From NCBI GenBank assembly GCA_031270945.1, contig JAISWZ010000603.1:1-41096 (forward strand): DNA of 41,096 bases, given 5' to 3'. Shown here one piece after another: positions 14,735-22,392 of the stretch (its first letter is position 1; every line of letters starts with the position of its first letter). The notes below the pieces were generated by a model. It ran no database searches, had not been told where the DNA came from, and saw only the letters and a list, made by a program, of their open reading frames with translations. The stretch is from Clostridiales bacterium. GTDB taxonomy: Bacteria > Bacillota > Clostridia > Lachnospirales > WQUN01. A program made the position numbers and the translations under genes.

Positions 14735-16735
14735 GTGAAATCATTGAAAAGGCTGCTCCCGCTGTTTTTGATCGCCATTCTTTTCTGCTCATGCCAGTCG
14801 AAGCCGAAGCTGGGTTCCAGCAAAAGCTATATCGAGGTTTTCGGGGATGAAGGCGCAGAGCCCGACTCTATCTGGCGCGCTTTCAGAAGCGGCGTAAAGT
14901 TTACCGTACGCGCCGAAGGAGCTGAGATGACCGTTCCAGACTTGTCTTCCCTCGTTGGCGAGGATCTCGACGACGCCATTGAATGGATGGCGGAGGGGGA
15001 TGACTACGTTGATGTTGACAAGGTCTTTGAGGTTGAGAAGATCAAAGGAGGCTGGATCGTCTCGGATCAGGATGAGATTGACGAGCTGATCCTTGAAGAA
15101 GTAGAGTCGTTTCTCGCAAAAGAGATAAAGAGGGCGAATATAGAGCTGGATCAGCAAAGCCTTCCCCAAGCGATAGATCTCTCGGTGATGGCCGACGGAT
15201 CCCAGTACGACACAGCGCTGATAAAAAACTACTGGGCTGTCGCTGATTCAGCGCTTTATGATAGCTTCGCCTCACCAGACTATTACCCCAACAGCAAGGT
15301 GCTGAAAGCGTTTAAAGAGGAAAGGCTTGAAAGGGCCTTTGATTGGGCAGGGGAGATAACTGAGCAAAACGCTGAAAGCAAGCGAAAGGTGGATGAGCTA
15401 TCTGAACTTATCGCCCTCTACCTGCAAACATCCAAGGATTCAGCATACAGTGAAGCGGAGTCCGAAATATCCAGGGCAACCCAGTACCTTGAAACACCGG
15501 AGCTGATGGCAAGCGCGTTGGCGCCTAAAGTTAAAGCGGTCTTAGGGATTGATGGGGAGCAAAAGAGCGTTGACGATCTAAGGGGGTTGTACCAAGCGGC
15601 GCTTCGCCAGGAAAAGCTCTCGTCAGTCCTTGGTGCGATTGCTTTAAGTGATGACAAAAGCATGGCTCAAGCGGCGCAGTCGCTTCAAGAAGTGATAGAC
15701 ATTTCCCTAAAGTCTTATGCCGGACGATATAGCGGCTCCAGTGAAGAATTTCTTGAAGCCTCGTTCTCTGAGATGGACGAGAGCGATTTTGACTCTTCCC
15801 TCAGGTATGCCGCGAGAAAGCTGAAGTCCAGCCTTTCAAAGGAACGAGCAGAAGGCCTTGCCGATTTGGCAAAGGGAGATTCCGAGACGCTAAGCGCCTA
15901 CTACGGATTCGAAGCGGCAAGCGTTGCAGCCGAAGCTATGCGCAAAAGCATAGAAGGCCTTTCTGACAGCGCGGAGGACATTTTAAAATTTGTTGCCCTG
16001 GCTGAAGCGTCAGCCCTCTTCAACGCCCGCGCCGAGATTGTTCTTTGCCGAATGCTTAAGCTGGATGATTCTGATGCTTCGGAGAGCTACTCCAGGCTCA
16101 AAGCGGTCCTCGATTCGTTTGTCCCGAAATGGAAGGACTATATAAAGGCCTATCAAAGGATTGAGCCGACTGAAGAGGACAAGAATGAACTCATAAAGAT
16201 GTTTAACGCCTTGTACTACCTAAATGGGGAATTTGATTATAAGAATAATGATATCCTCTATGTGCTGCTTAATTTGGCGGAGTATTATAAAGATGGAACC
16301 AGGGATGAGGTAGCCCTCTATTTCAAGATCTGGGATCCTGACACATTAGCATTCGAGGATCCACTTTCTAGATTTTTCGGTGATTATATCGCCGTCGGGC
16401 TTCCTTTCAAAGAGACTGATTGGGTGCTTGAAAACTTGTTTCACACCGCCCCAGACCATAACGCGGTTGACGAAGAGGAACTATACGCCTACGAGGAAAA
16501 GTATATTGTTAGGATTGACGATAGGCCCTATTGGTACAGACATGAAAATGAGATGGTTCAGTATAGGCCGCTTGGCAACGGCATATACGACATCGCTTTC
16601 TCTACATGCATTACAAATACGGGGACAGATGAAGTTCGATTTGCTAGCATTTATGCAACGGCGGATCTTCAGCTAATTGACAATGAGCGGCGCTGGACGT
16701 TTTATAGAATTTCTGACAATCCCATAGAACATTAG
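14735..16735 (+). CDS. large lipoprotein of unknown function
   Basis: 666 residues that I do not recognise. The N-terminus KRLLPLFLIAILFCSC is a lipoprotein signal with the likely lipidated Cys at 20. The rest is mostly helical, acidic and rich in Ser, Ala, Glu and Leu, suggesting a helical-repeat or coiled exterior domain (about residues 170-480). The end (about 560-666) turns more aromatic and beta-like, with RIDDRPYWYRHENEMVQY and FSTCITNTGTDEVRFAS. Start is uncertain: GTG 14735 or TTG 14744; GCAGGTG gives better spacing to the second. It stands alone with its own promoter. Likely surface-attached; no enzyme motif is visible. Confidence 0.7.
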   Translation: MKSLKRLLPLFLIAILFCSCQSKPKLGSSKSYIEVFGDEGAEPDSIWRAFRSGVKFTVRAEGAEMTVPDLSSLVGEDLDDAIEWMAEGDDYVDVDKVFEVEKIKGGWIVSDQDEIDELILEEVESFLAKEIKRANIELDQQSLPQAIDLSVMADGSQYDTALIKNYWAVADSALYDSFASPDYYPNSKVLKAFKEERLERAFDWAGEITEQNAESKRKVDELSELIALYLQTSKDSAYSEAESEISRATQYLETPELMASALAPKVKAVLGIDGEQKSVDDLRGLYQAALRQEKLSSVLGAIALSDDKSMAQAAQSLQEVIDISLKSYAGRYSGSSEEFLEASFSEMDESDFDSSLRYAARKLKSSLSKERAEGLADLAKGDSETLSAYYGFEAASVAAEAMRKSIEGLSDSAEDILKFVALAEASALFNARAEIVLCRMLKLDDSDASESYSRLKAVLDSFVPKWKDYIKAYQRIEPTEEDKNELIKMFNALYYLNGEFDYKNNDILYVLLNLAEYYKDGTRDEVALYFKIWDPDTLAFEDPLSRFFGDYIAVGLPFKETDWVLENLFHTAPDHNAVDEEELYAYEEKYIVRIDDRPYWYRHENEMVQYRPLGNGIYDIAFSTCITNTGTDEVRFASIYATADLQLIDNERRWTFYRISDNPIEH

Positions 16736-16810
16736 GCTTTCAGAATAGATGCGCATGCAAAAGCGCTTGTGAGTCGAGATCCGACCCCTGTCATTCATTT
16801 TGTGATATCT

Positions 16811-16849
16811 AAAAAAAGAGGCAAAGCGGGTTTCACCCGCTTTGCCTCT
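16811..16849 (-). terminator. terminator of the small gene at 16935
   Basis: Perfect 15-bp stem AGAGGCAAAGCGGGT and complement around TTC. On the minus strand it is followed by seven T residues; on the plus strand there is no T-run. It therefore mainly serves the leftward gene, though it may also stop read-through from the lipoprotein. Confidence 0.8.
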
Positions 16850-16934
16850 CCTATGTGTTTAGAGCGCTTTTTTTGATGCATTGCAGCTATCTGCGAGCTC
16901 TTCTTTGGCAACATAGCCTTACGCGAGATGCTCT

Positions 16935-17162
16935 CTAAACCCCTTTCTTCTTTTCTGCTTTAATTTTCTTCACCAGCTCCAAGGGAGCGTTCATGTTCGT
17001 GGCAATGAGTTGCTCATCGAAGTTCGAGTCTAGCCAATTGGAGATTGCTAGATGCAACCATTTTTCGTAATCTTCGTTGATGAGCCGCAACTCTGCTTCG
17101 TGCTCTTCTGTAGTGTAAAAACCATACTCATGCATAAACCGGTTTTTCTCATTCACGCTCAT
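16935..17162 (-). CDS. small hypothetical protein
   Basis: 75 residues beginning MSVNEKNRFMHEYGFYTTEE. The protein is charged and helical (LRLINEDYEKWLHLAISNWL) and ends in a lysine-rich tail. Start ATG 17160-17162 is chosen because AAGGAGGA stands seven bases upstream; a frame open to 17219 has no ribosome site. It has its own promoter and a strong terminator, which argues for a real gene. No family recognised. Confidence 0.6.
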   Translation of the reverse strand: MSVNEKNRFMHEYGFYTTEEHEAELRLINEDYEKWLHLAISNWLDSNFDEQLIATNMNAPLELVKKIKAEKKKGV

Positions 17163-17241
17163 GTTGGATTCCTCCTTGAAATACTTCAAGTATAGTTCGA
17201 TTTGATTCGCCATGATCAATTGTTCACTAACAGTTTAACCC

Positions 17242-17270
17242 ATTATACTTTTTTGTCAACGCTTTTTCAA
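17242..17270 (-). promoter_or_regulatory. promoter of the small hypothetical gene
   Basis: On the minus strand, TTGAAA (17270-17265), 17 bases, then TATAAT (17247-17242). A second TTGACA lies between the boxes at unsuitable spacing. Confidence 0.6.
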
Positions 17271-17360
17271 TATTTATTGGGTATATTAATCTTAAAGTTC
17301 ACGTTCTCCGCTATTCGGTGTCGAAACAATGATAATATTTGAAATTATTAGTGTTCGCAA

Positions 17361-17540
17361 TGAGCCAAATCTCCTCCAGCGCCTCTAATCGCCTAATCTC
17401 CATCTCTTCAAGCCATTTCAATATTTCGACATTCAAAAGGCTTTTACTGTTTACCAAACTCGCCAAACCTCCTCCAGCGCCTCTAATTGCCTCATCTCCA
17501 TCTCTTCAAGCAGTTTCAATATTTCGACATTCAAAAGGCC
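17361..17540. repeat. two-copy direct repeat of about 76 bp
   Basis: Copies at about 17363-17440 and 17461-17540, offset 98 bases, differ at a few positions. Read on the minus strand both encode LLNVEILK(L/W)LEEMEIR-like leucine-rich helices, so the repeat is probably the duplicated 3' part of a small gene. Confidence 0.65.
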
Positions 17541-17618
17541 CGCAAGAAATCCCAACCATTTCACCATCGCGCCTTTCGCTTGTATCCATGCCTCTGCCAA
17601 GTGCGCAAACCCGAACAT
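17451..17618 (-). CDS. possible 55-residue leucine-rich coiled-coil protein
   Basis: An open frame from ATG 17616-17618 to TAA 17451-17453: MFGFAHLAEAWIQAKGAMVK, then a hydrophobic turn, then LLNVEILKLLEEMEMRQLEA. It has a heptad-like leucine pattern, and the 3' half is repeated downstream. The ribosome site is weak and no homologue is recognised. It could be a remnant or a real small protein. Confidence 0.22.
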   Translation of the reverse strand: MFGFAHLAEAWIQAKGAMVKWLGFLAGLLNVEILKLLEEMEMRQLEALEEVWRVW

Positions 17619-17684
17619 ATCGTTTCAAGGGAATGTCGATTTCAATCGTTTTCACAAACCTGAGCATGCCATTTCGAGAGACTA

Positions 17685-17713
17685 TTGACACTGCACACGT
17701 TACCGTGTATAAT
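17685..17713 (+). promoter_or_regulatory. consensus promoter of the DNA methyltransferase with dyad in the spacer
   Basis: Perfect TTGACA (17685-17690), 17 bases, perfect TATAAT (17708-17713). The spacer ends in ACACG TTAC CGTGT, an inverted repeat overlapping the -10 box. This is a natural place for a repressor, possibly the methyltransferase's own N-terminal helix-turn-helix. Confidence 0.8.
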
Positions 17714-17741
17714 GTCAGCATCGTGAAGCGGGGGGCTGAAA

Positions 17742-18821
17742 ATGCTTGTATCATTAGCTGAATACGGCGAAATACACGGGAAAAGTGGCGATACGCTCCG
17801 CCGCATGGCTGAAAACAATATGTTCAAAACAGCGCAGAAAATTGGGCGCAATTGGGTAATAGACAGCGCAGAAGAGTACCCTGTCAAGAAACGCGCGGCG
17901 AAACGCCCTATCTCTGTGGTGTCGCTCTTTTCCGGATGCGGCGGCATGGATCTGGGGTTTATAGGCGGATTTGACTTTCTCGGAAAGCGCTATGCCAAAA
18001 CTGACTTCAACATCATATGGGCAAACGAGATCAATCCTGCGGCTTGCAGGACTTATCGCGAAAACATAGCCGAACACATAATCGTTGGCGATATAAATGA
18101 TGAGATAAAAAATTTGCCTGAACACGCAGACATCGTGATTGGCGGCTTCCCGTGCCAGGACATCTCCATTAACGGCAAAATGCTTGGCATCAACGGCAAG
18201 CGCAGCGGCCTATACACTGCGATTGTAGAGACTGTCCGCAAACTCGCCCCTCAAGTTTTTGTCGCAGAGAATGTGGGCGGGCTGTTTCTTAAACAGAACG
18301 AGGCTTCACGCAATAAGATTCTTTCTGACTTCGGCTCGCTGGGTTACGATATCAGCTGCCAGCCTTACCATGCTGAAGACTACGGAGTTCCCCAGACCCG
18401 CGAGCGAGTATTTATCGTTGGCACAAAGGTTGGCAAGCCTGGGTTTATACCTCCTTCTAAAACTTGCAGTCAGCCGGTAACAGCTAAGCAAGCGATTGGC
18501 GACCTGGAAGGCCTGCCGGAAGACAAGGGGTTCTCGCATGTCTGGAGTTTGGCGAACGTCAGCGGGGAACAGGGAAACCGGCACCTCATAGCGGACAGGC
18601 CTGGTTACACCATTCGCGCTGAGTGCCATGGCAACATTCAGTTCCACTACCTGCTGCCGAGACGCATCTCTATGCGTGAGGCGGCCCGCATACAATCGTT
18701 CCCAGACACATTCCGCTTTCCCTGCAAGCTGCGCGAAACTGAGCGCCAAATCGGAAACGCCGTGCCTCCAGTGCTGGCGTGGCATGTAGCTAAAGCGGTA
18801 GAGCCGCTGATAGAAAAGTAA
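17742..18821 (+). CDS. DNA (cytosine-5-)-methyltransferase with N-terminal HTH, orphan
   Basis: 359 residues. Residues 1-50 resemble an excisionase/MerR-like winged helix (SLAEYGEIHGKSGDTLRRMA, then IGRNWVID). The catalytic part carries the m5C motifs in order: motif I LFSGCGGMDLGF (62-73), motif IV GGFPCQDIS with nucleophile Cys 138, motif VI ENVGG, motif VIII QTRERVFIVG, motif IX RRISMREAARIQSFPD and motif X GNAVPP. The target recognition region is short. It methylates cytosine C5 in a short DNA site. No restriction endonuclease or nicking repair gene lies beside it, so it appears solitary. Start ATG 17742 follows a G-rich ribosome site. The consensus promoter with a dyad suggests autoregulation, known for some m5C enzymes with N-terminal HTH domains. 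Confidence 0.92.
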   Translation: MLVSLAEYGEIHGKSGDTLRRMAENNMFKTAQKIGRNWVIDSAEEYPVKKRAAKRPISVVSLFSGCGGMDLGFIGGFDFLGKRYAKTDFNIIWANEINPAACRTYRENIAEHIIVGDINDEIKNLPEHADIVIGGFPCQDISINGKMLGINGKRSGLYTAIVETVRKLAPQVFVAENVGGLFLKQNEASRNKILSDFGSLGYDISCQPYHAEDYGVPQTRERVFIVGTKVGKPGFIPPSKTCSQPVTAKQAIGDLEGLPEDKGFSHVWSLANVSGEQGNRHLIADRPGYTIRAECHGNIQFHYLLPRRISMREAARIQSFPDTFRFPCKLRETERQIGNAVPPVLAWHVAKAVEPLIEK

Positions 18822-18847
18822 ACATGACAAATCAGAAAAACGCATGC

Positions 18848-18872
18848 AGGGCGCGAATCCATTTCGCGCCCT
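18848..18872 (+). terminator. intrinsic terminator of the methyltransferase gene
   Basis: AGGGCGCGAA, loop TCCAT, TTCGCGCCCT, followed at once by a T-run and the A/T-rich tract. Confidence 0.85.
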
Positions 18873-18945
18873 TTTTTATTTTTTTATTATTTTATTTTAT
18901 TATTTTATTATTTTATTTTATTTTTCTTTTTTTAATATTAAGCAC
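18873..18945 (+). repeat. T-rich low-complexity tract after terminator
   Basis: About 70 bases of TTTTTA / TTATTTTA units with a single C. It is one of several such tracts directly behind plus-strand terminators. Confidence 0.65.
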
Positions 18946-18976
18946 GCGTACAGATAAATATGCCAAGCCCTTCCAC

Positions 18977-19036
18977 AGCACAATCCTTATAAATTTCAGC
19001 ACAATCGTTATAAATCAGAGCACAAGCGTTATACTT
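18977..19036 (+). repeat. three 21-bp direct repeats upstream of the transketolase operon
   Basis: Units start at 18977, 18998 and 19019: AGCACAATCCTTATAAAT, AGCACAATCGTTATAAAT and AGCACAAGCGTTATAC. The exact 21-base spacing is two helical turns, so all three present the same DNA face. A possible -10 (TATGAT near 19055) lacks a good -35, which fits an activator-dependent promoter with the repeats as binding sites. Confidence 0.65.
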
Positions 19037-19090
19037 TGCCGGTTTTTCACCTGGTATGATCAAAGCAAATAACTGAAATCAGGTGCTGGC

Positions 19091-19897
19091 ATGGAATTGC
19101 ATATATTGGCCGAAATAGCGGCTCAAAGGCGGCTGGATGTCCTGGAGATGGTGTATGCCAGCAAAGCGGGGCATATAGGCGGAAGCCTCTCCTGCATGGA
19201 CATTCTCGTGGCCTTGTTTCACCAAGTGATGGCGCCGGGGGACAGGTTTGTCTTGAGCAAAGGGCACTGCGCGGAAGCGCTTTTCGCTGTCTTGAGCGGA
19301 AAAGGCTGTTTCCCGCCCTCAGAGCTCCAATCGTTTTCGAAGCTTGGAACAAAGCTGGCAGGGCATCCCACTCCAAAGGTTCCTGGCGTCGATTTCGCAA
19401 CAGGATCCCTTGGCCACGGGCTCTCAGTGGGAGTTGGCATGGCTTTGGGGCTAAAGCTAAACGGGACTTCCAATAGAGCCTTTGTGCTAATGGGAGACGG
19501 AGAGCAAGCGGAAGGTTCGGTTTGGGAAGCGGCAATGGCAGGAAGCAAGCATAAGCTCGACAACCTGGTTGCAGTCATTGACCGAAACATGCTGCAAATA
19601 TCAGGCTCTACAGAAAGCATTATGCCGCTTGAAGACTTGGCTCTCAAATACGAAGCGTTTGGTTTCATCCCCAAGAAATGCGATGGCCATGACATGGGAC
19701 AGCTTGTCGAAGCCCTGTCAACAAAGGAAAACAAGCCAGTGGCTGTTATAGCCAGCACAGTGAAAGGCCAGGGATCGAGCGTTACAAGCAACAAGGCCCA
19801 GTGGCACCACAAGGCACCGTCAAAGGCAGAATATGAAATAATAAAAGCTGATTTTGCACTAAAAACAAAAAAAGGCGGCGAGCTATATGAAGGCTAA
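19091..19897 (+). CDS. transketolase, N-terminal (thiamine diphosphate) subunit
   Basis: 268 residues, the usual size of the split-type N-terminal half. Visible features: KAGHIGGSLS with His 28, VLSKGHCAEAL (His 59), the ThDP signature GDGEQAEGSVWEA from 135 to the Asn of VIDRN (166), and HGLSVGVGMALG. With the next gene it forms a complete transketolase that moves two-carbon ketol units between sugar phosphates. The pair overlaps by 11 bases. It is first in an operon with a kinase and an isomerase. Co-location with a sugar kinase suggests a dedicated role such as cleavage of a keto-sugar phosphate (xylulose 5-phosphate or apulose 4-phosphate), not general pentose metabolism; that is inference. 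Confidence 0.9.
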   Translation: MELHILAEIAAQRRLDVLEMVYASKAGHIGGSLSCMDILVALFHQVMAPGDRFVLSKGHCAEALFAVLSGKGCFPPSELQSFSKLGTKLAGHPTPKVPGVDFATGSLGHGLSVGVGMALGLKLNGTSNRAFVLMGDGEQAEGSVWEAAMAGSKHKLDNLVAVIDRNMLQISGSTESIMPLEDLALKYEAFGFIPKKCDGHDMGQLVEALSTKENKPVAVIASTVKGQGSSVTSNKAQWHHKAPSKAEYEIIKADFALKTKKGGELYEG

Positions 19898-20813
19898 CAT
19901 TAGGAAAGCCTTTGCTGACAGGCTTGTCGAGCTGGCCGCTGATGACGGCAGCATTTTTGCGGCGGCAACGGATTCCAGAGGAAGCTCAGCCATGGACAGC
20001 TTCGCCCAAAAGTATCCCGACAGGTTCATTGAATGCGGGATAGCTGAGCAAAACGCCGTCTCTCTGGCGGCGGGACTAGCCAAGACAGGAAAGACCGTCT
20101 TTGTCTGTGGCCCCGCTTGCTTTCTCTCTTCAAGAGCCCTGGAGCAGGTAAAGGTTGACGTTGGCTACAACAACACCAACGTAAAAGTCATTGGGGTTTC
20201 AGCAGGGCTCAGCTATGGCCCCCTTGGCGTGACCCACGTGTCTCTGCATGACTTCATCATAAAAACGTTCCCCAACATCGAGGTGTTCGCCCCCAGCGAC
20301 TGCGTTCAAGCAAGGTTTATGGCAGAATACCTGGCCAAGTCCGGAAAGCCCGCTTACATGAGGATAGGCAGGGGAGATGTTGAGAATGTCTACAGCGAAA
20401 CCCAATCCTTTGGCATAGGCAAGGCTGTCTCCGTTAGAGACGGTGATGACGCCGCAATCATATGCTGCGGAGAGACCGTGGCCATTGGCGCCAAAGCCCA
20501 CGAACTCTTGATCAAGCAAGGCATTCACGCCAGGGTTCTTGACATGTTCTCCCTCAAGCCCTTTGACGGCGATGCCATTAGAAGCGCATGCAAAACCAAA
20601 GGAATAGTCGTGGTTGAAGAGCACGGATATCCCAGCGGGCTAGGGGAGGCTGTTTGCCGGATCGCCTGCGAGTCCGGCGCAAAGGTTCACTCAATCGCCC
20701 TCCCAGAGGAAACGATCATTGGAGAGCAGGAAGAGCTGTTCAAGCACTACGGGCTGACGCCTGAAAATGTGGCGAATGCCGTGCAAAGCCTTGTAAAGCA
20801 GGTGATGTGTTGA
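19887..20813 (+). CDS. transketolase, C-terminal (pyrimidine-binding) subunit
   Basis: 308 residues. IECGIAEQNAVSLAAGLA holds the catalytic glutamate that activates thiamine diphosphate. GVSAGLSYGPLGVTHVSLHD and FAPSDCVQARFMAEYL are typical of the Pyr domain. The C-terminal domain follows from about 190 (VVVEEHGYPSGLGEAV). ATG 19887 overlaps the end of the N-terminal subunit by 11 bases, so translation is probably coupled. Its own stop overlaps the kinase start. Together the two subunits equal one full transketolase. Confidence 0.9.
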   Translation: MKANIRKAFADRLVELAADDGSIFAAATDSRGSSAMDSFAQKYPDRFIECGIAEQNAVSLAAGLAKTGKTVFVCGPACFLSSRALEQVKVDVGYNNTNVKVIGVSAGLSYGPLGVTHVSLHDFIIKTFPNIEVFAPSDCVQARFMAEYLAKSGKPAYMRIGRGDVENVYSETQSFGIGKAVSVRDGDDAAIICCGETVAIGAKAHELLIKQGIHARVLDMFSLKPFDGDAIRSACKTKGIVVVEEHGYPSGLGEAVCRIACESGAKVHSIALPEETIIGEQEELFKHYGLTPENVANAVQSLVKQVMC

Positions 20814-22216
20814 TTCTGGCAATTGACCAAAGCACGTCCGGCACCAAAGCCATTGTCTTTAGCCCTGATGGTGAAGTTTTAGCCAAAAGCTTTATCGAGC
20901 ACAAGCAGATAGAAACAAAAGAAGGCTGGATCGAGCACGACCCTGATGAGATCTGCAAAAATGTCATAGCCGCTTGCGAAAGCGCCGCTTCAGGCCAAAC
21001 GATAGACGCGATTGGCATCAGCAACCAAAGAGAGACCTCTCTTTGCTGGAGCAGGAAAACCGGCAAGCCCTTTTATAACGCCATAGTATGGCAATGCGGA
21101 AGAGCCGCGCCAATCACGGAAAGGCTTTCGGATCATGCGGACACAGTCAAAAAGATTTGCGGGCTGCCCCTTTCTCCTTACTTTTGCGCGGCCAAGTTCA
21201 AGTGGTTTCTGGATAACGTCCCTGAAGCGAGGGAAGCCGCCAAATCCAATGACCTTTGCCTTGGCACCATTGACAGCTGGCTGGTCTTCAAACTCTCTGG
21301 CAGCCACAAAACCGATTTGTCAAACGCGTCAAGAACCCAATTATTAAGCCTGGATACCCTGCAGTGGGATCCTTGGCTCTGCGAACTGTTTGGTGTTCCA
21401 ATAAACGCACTCCCGGAAATCTGCCAAAGCGACGACTTCTTTGGAAACGCTGAAATCAACAAACACTCTATTCCTATCCGCGCATGCCTGGGAGACAGCC
21501 ACGCCGCCCTTTACGCTAGCTCGTTCTTTGAAAGCGCAGCCAAGGCAACTTTGGGAACAGGCGCTTCAGTCATGGCAAACATAGGTCCTGAAAGAGCTAA
21601 AAATGTCACAAGCGGGATCGCTGAGTGCCTGGCTTGGAGCATCAGCAATCAGCCCGCTTACGCTCTGGAGGGAAACATCAACTACGCTGGCGCCATCATC
21701 AAGTGGCTGGTCGAAGATATCGGCCTTCTAGGTTCCAGCTCGCAAAGCGGAAAAATAGCCGATTCAGTTGAGAGCTCAAACGGCGTCTACCTGGTTCCGG
21801 CCTTTTCCGGGCTAGGCGCCCCCCATTTCAACCATAACGCCAGAGCCGCGTTCGTAGGCATGAACCGGACAACAAAGAAGGCCCATTTGGTAAGAGCCGC
21901 AGAAGAAGCGATAGGCTACCAGATCAAGGACATAGTTGACGAAATGGCGAAAAGCGGCTTAACTCTGCAAAGCCTATCCCTGGATGGCGGCGCCGCTGGA
22001 GACCCGTTCCTGGCTCAATTCATATCTGACATCCTCGGCATAGAAGCGAACGCCTCTACCCTTGGAGAGCTGTCCGCCGCAGGCGTTGCCGCCTTGGCCG
22101 CAAGAACCCAATTCAGCTTTTCCAGAAAGCGCTACACGCCAGAGATAGATTCCCAAAAGAGAGCCGCTCTCTTTGAAGGCTGGAAAATCGCGATAAAAAT
22201 GATTACAAACCAATAG
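20807..22216 (+). CDS. FGGY-family carbohydrate kinase, glycerol-kinase-like
   Basis: 469 residues. The N-terminal ATPase motif is LAIDQSTSGTKAIVF. ISNQRETSLCW and NAIVWQCGRA (Arg 75, Glu 76, Trp 95) match glycerol kinase substrate positions. LCLGTIDSWLVFKLSG and LSNASRTQLLSLDTLQWD are FGGY blocks. GDSHAALYAS and LGTGASVMANIG are the second-domain phosphate loop and base. Despite glycerol kinase likeness, its setting behind a split transketolase and before an isomerase suggests a keto-sugar substrate such as xylulose, ribulose or apulose. Start GTG 20807 overlaps the previous stop and has GCAGGTGAT upstream. Its last 15 codons form the first unit of a 50-bp tandem array that continues into the spacer. 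Confidence 0.88.
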   Translation: MLILAIDQSTSGTKAIVFSPDGEVLAKSFIEHKQIETKEGWIEHDPDEICKNVIAACESAASGQTIDAIGISNQRETSLCWSRKTGKPFYNAIVWQCGRAAPITERLSDHADTVKKICGLPLSPYFCAAKFKWFLDNVPEAREAAKSNDLCLGTIDSWLVFKLSGSHKTDLSNASRTQLLSLDTLQWDPWLCELFGVPINALPEICQSDDFFGNAEINKHSIPIRACLGDSHAALYASSFFESAAKATLGTGASVMANIGPERAKNVTSGIAECLAWSISNQPAYALEGNINYAGAIIKWLVEDIGLLGSSSQSGKIADSVESSNGVYLVPAFSGLGAPHFNHNARAAFVGMNRTTKKAHLVRAAEEAIGYQIKDIVDEMAKSGLTLQSLSLDGGAAGDPFLAQFISDILGIEANASTLGELSAAGVAALAARTQFSFSRKRYTPEIDSQKRAALFEGWKIAIKMITNQ

Positions 22217-22366
22217 CTAAATTTGAAGGCTGGAAAATCGCGCTATAAATGGTTATAAACCAATAACTAAATTTAAAGGCTGGAAAATCGCGCTATAAAT
22301 GGTTGCAAACCAATAGCTAAATTTAAAGGCTGGAAAATCGCGATAAAAACAAACCAATAGCTAAAA
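22172..22366 (+). repeat. 50-bp tandem array copying the 3' end of the kinase gene
   Basis: Units begin at 22172 (inside the gene), 22222, 22272 and 22322, exactly 50 bases apart. Each repeats TTTRAAGGCTGGAAAATCGC and the stop region CCAATAGCTAAA; the last is a few bases short. It fills the gap before the isomerase gene. Confidence 0.9.
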
Positions 22367-22392
22367 TTTAGATAAACGCTAGGAGGCGCTCT

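Noticed and set aside
17339-17761. 140-residue plus-strand open frame
   Set aside because: Ser/Pro-rich, lies over the duplicated repeat and the methyltransferase promoter, no ribosome site; the minus strand makes better sense.
22172-22366. CRISPR array
   Set aside because: Units are adjacent without unique spacers and derive from the kinase coding end; the same applies to the arrays at 25972 and 38640. No cas genes.
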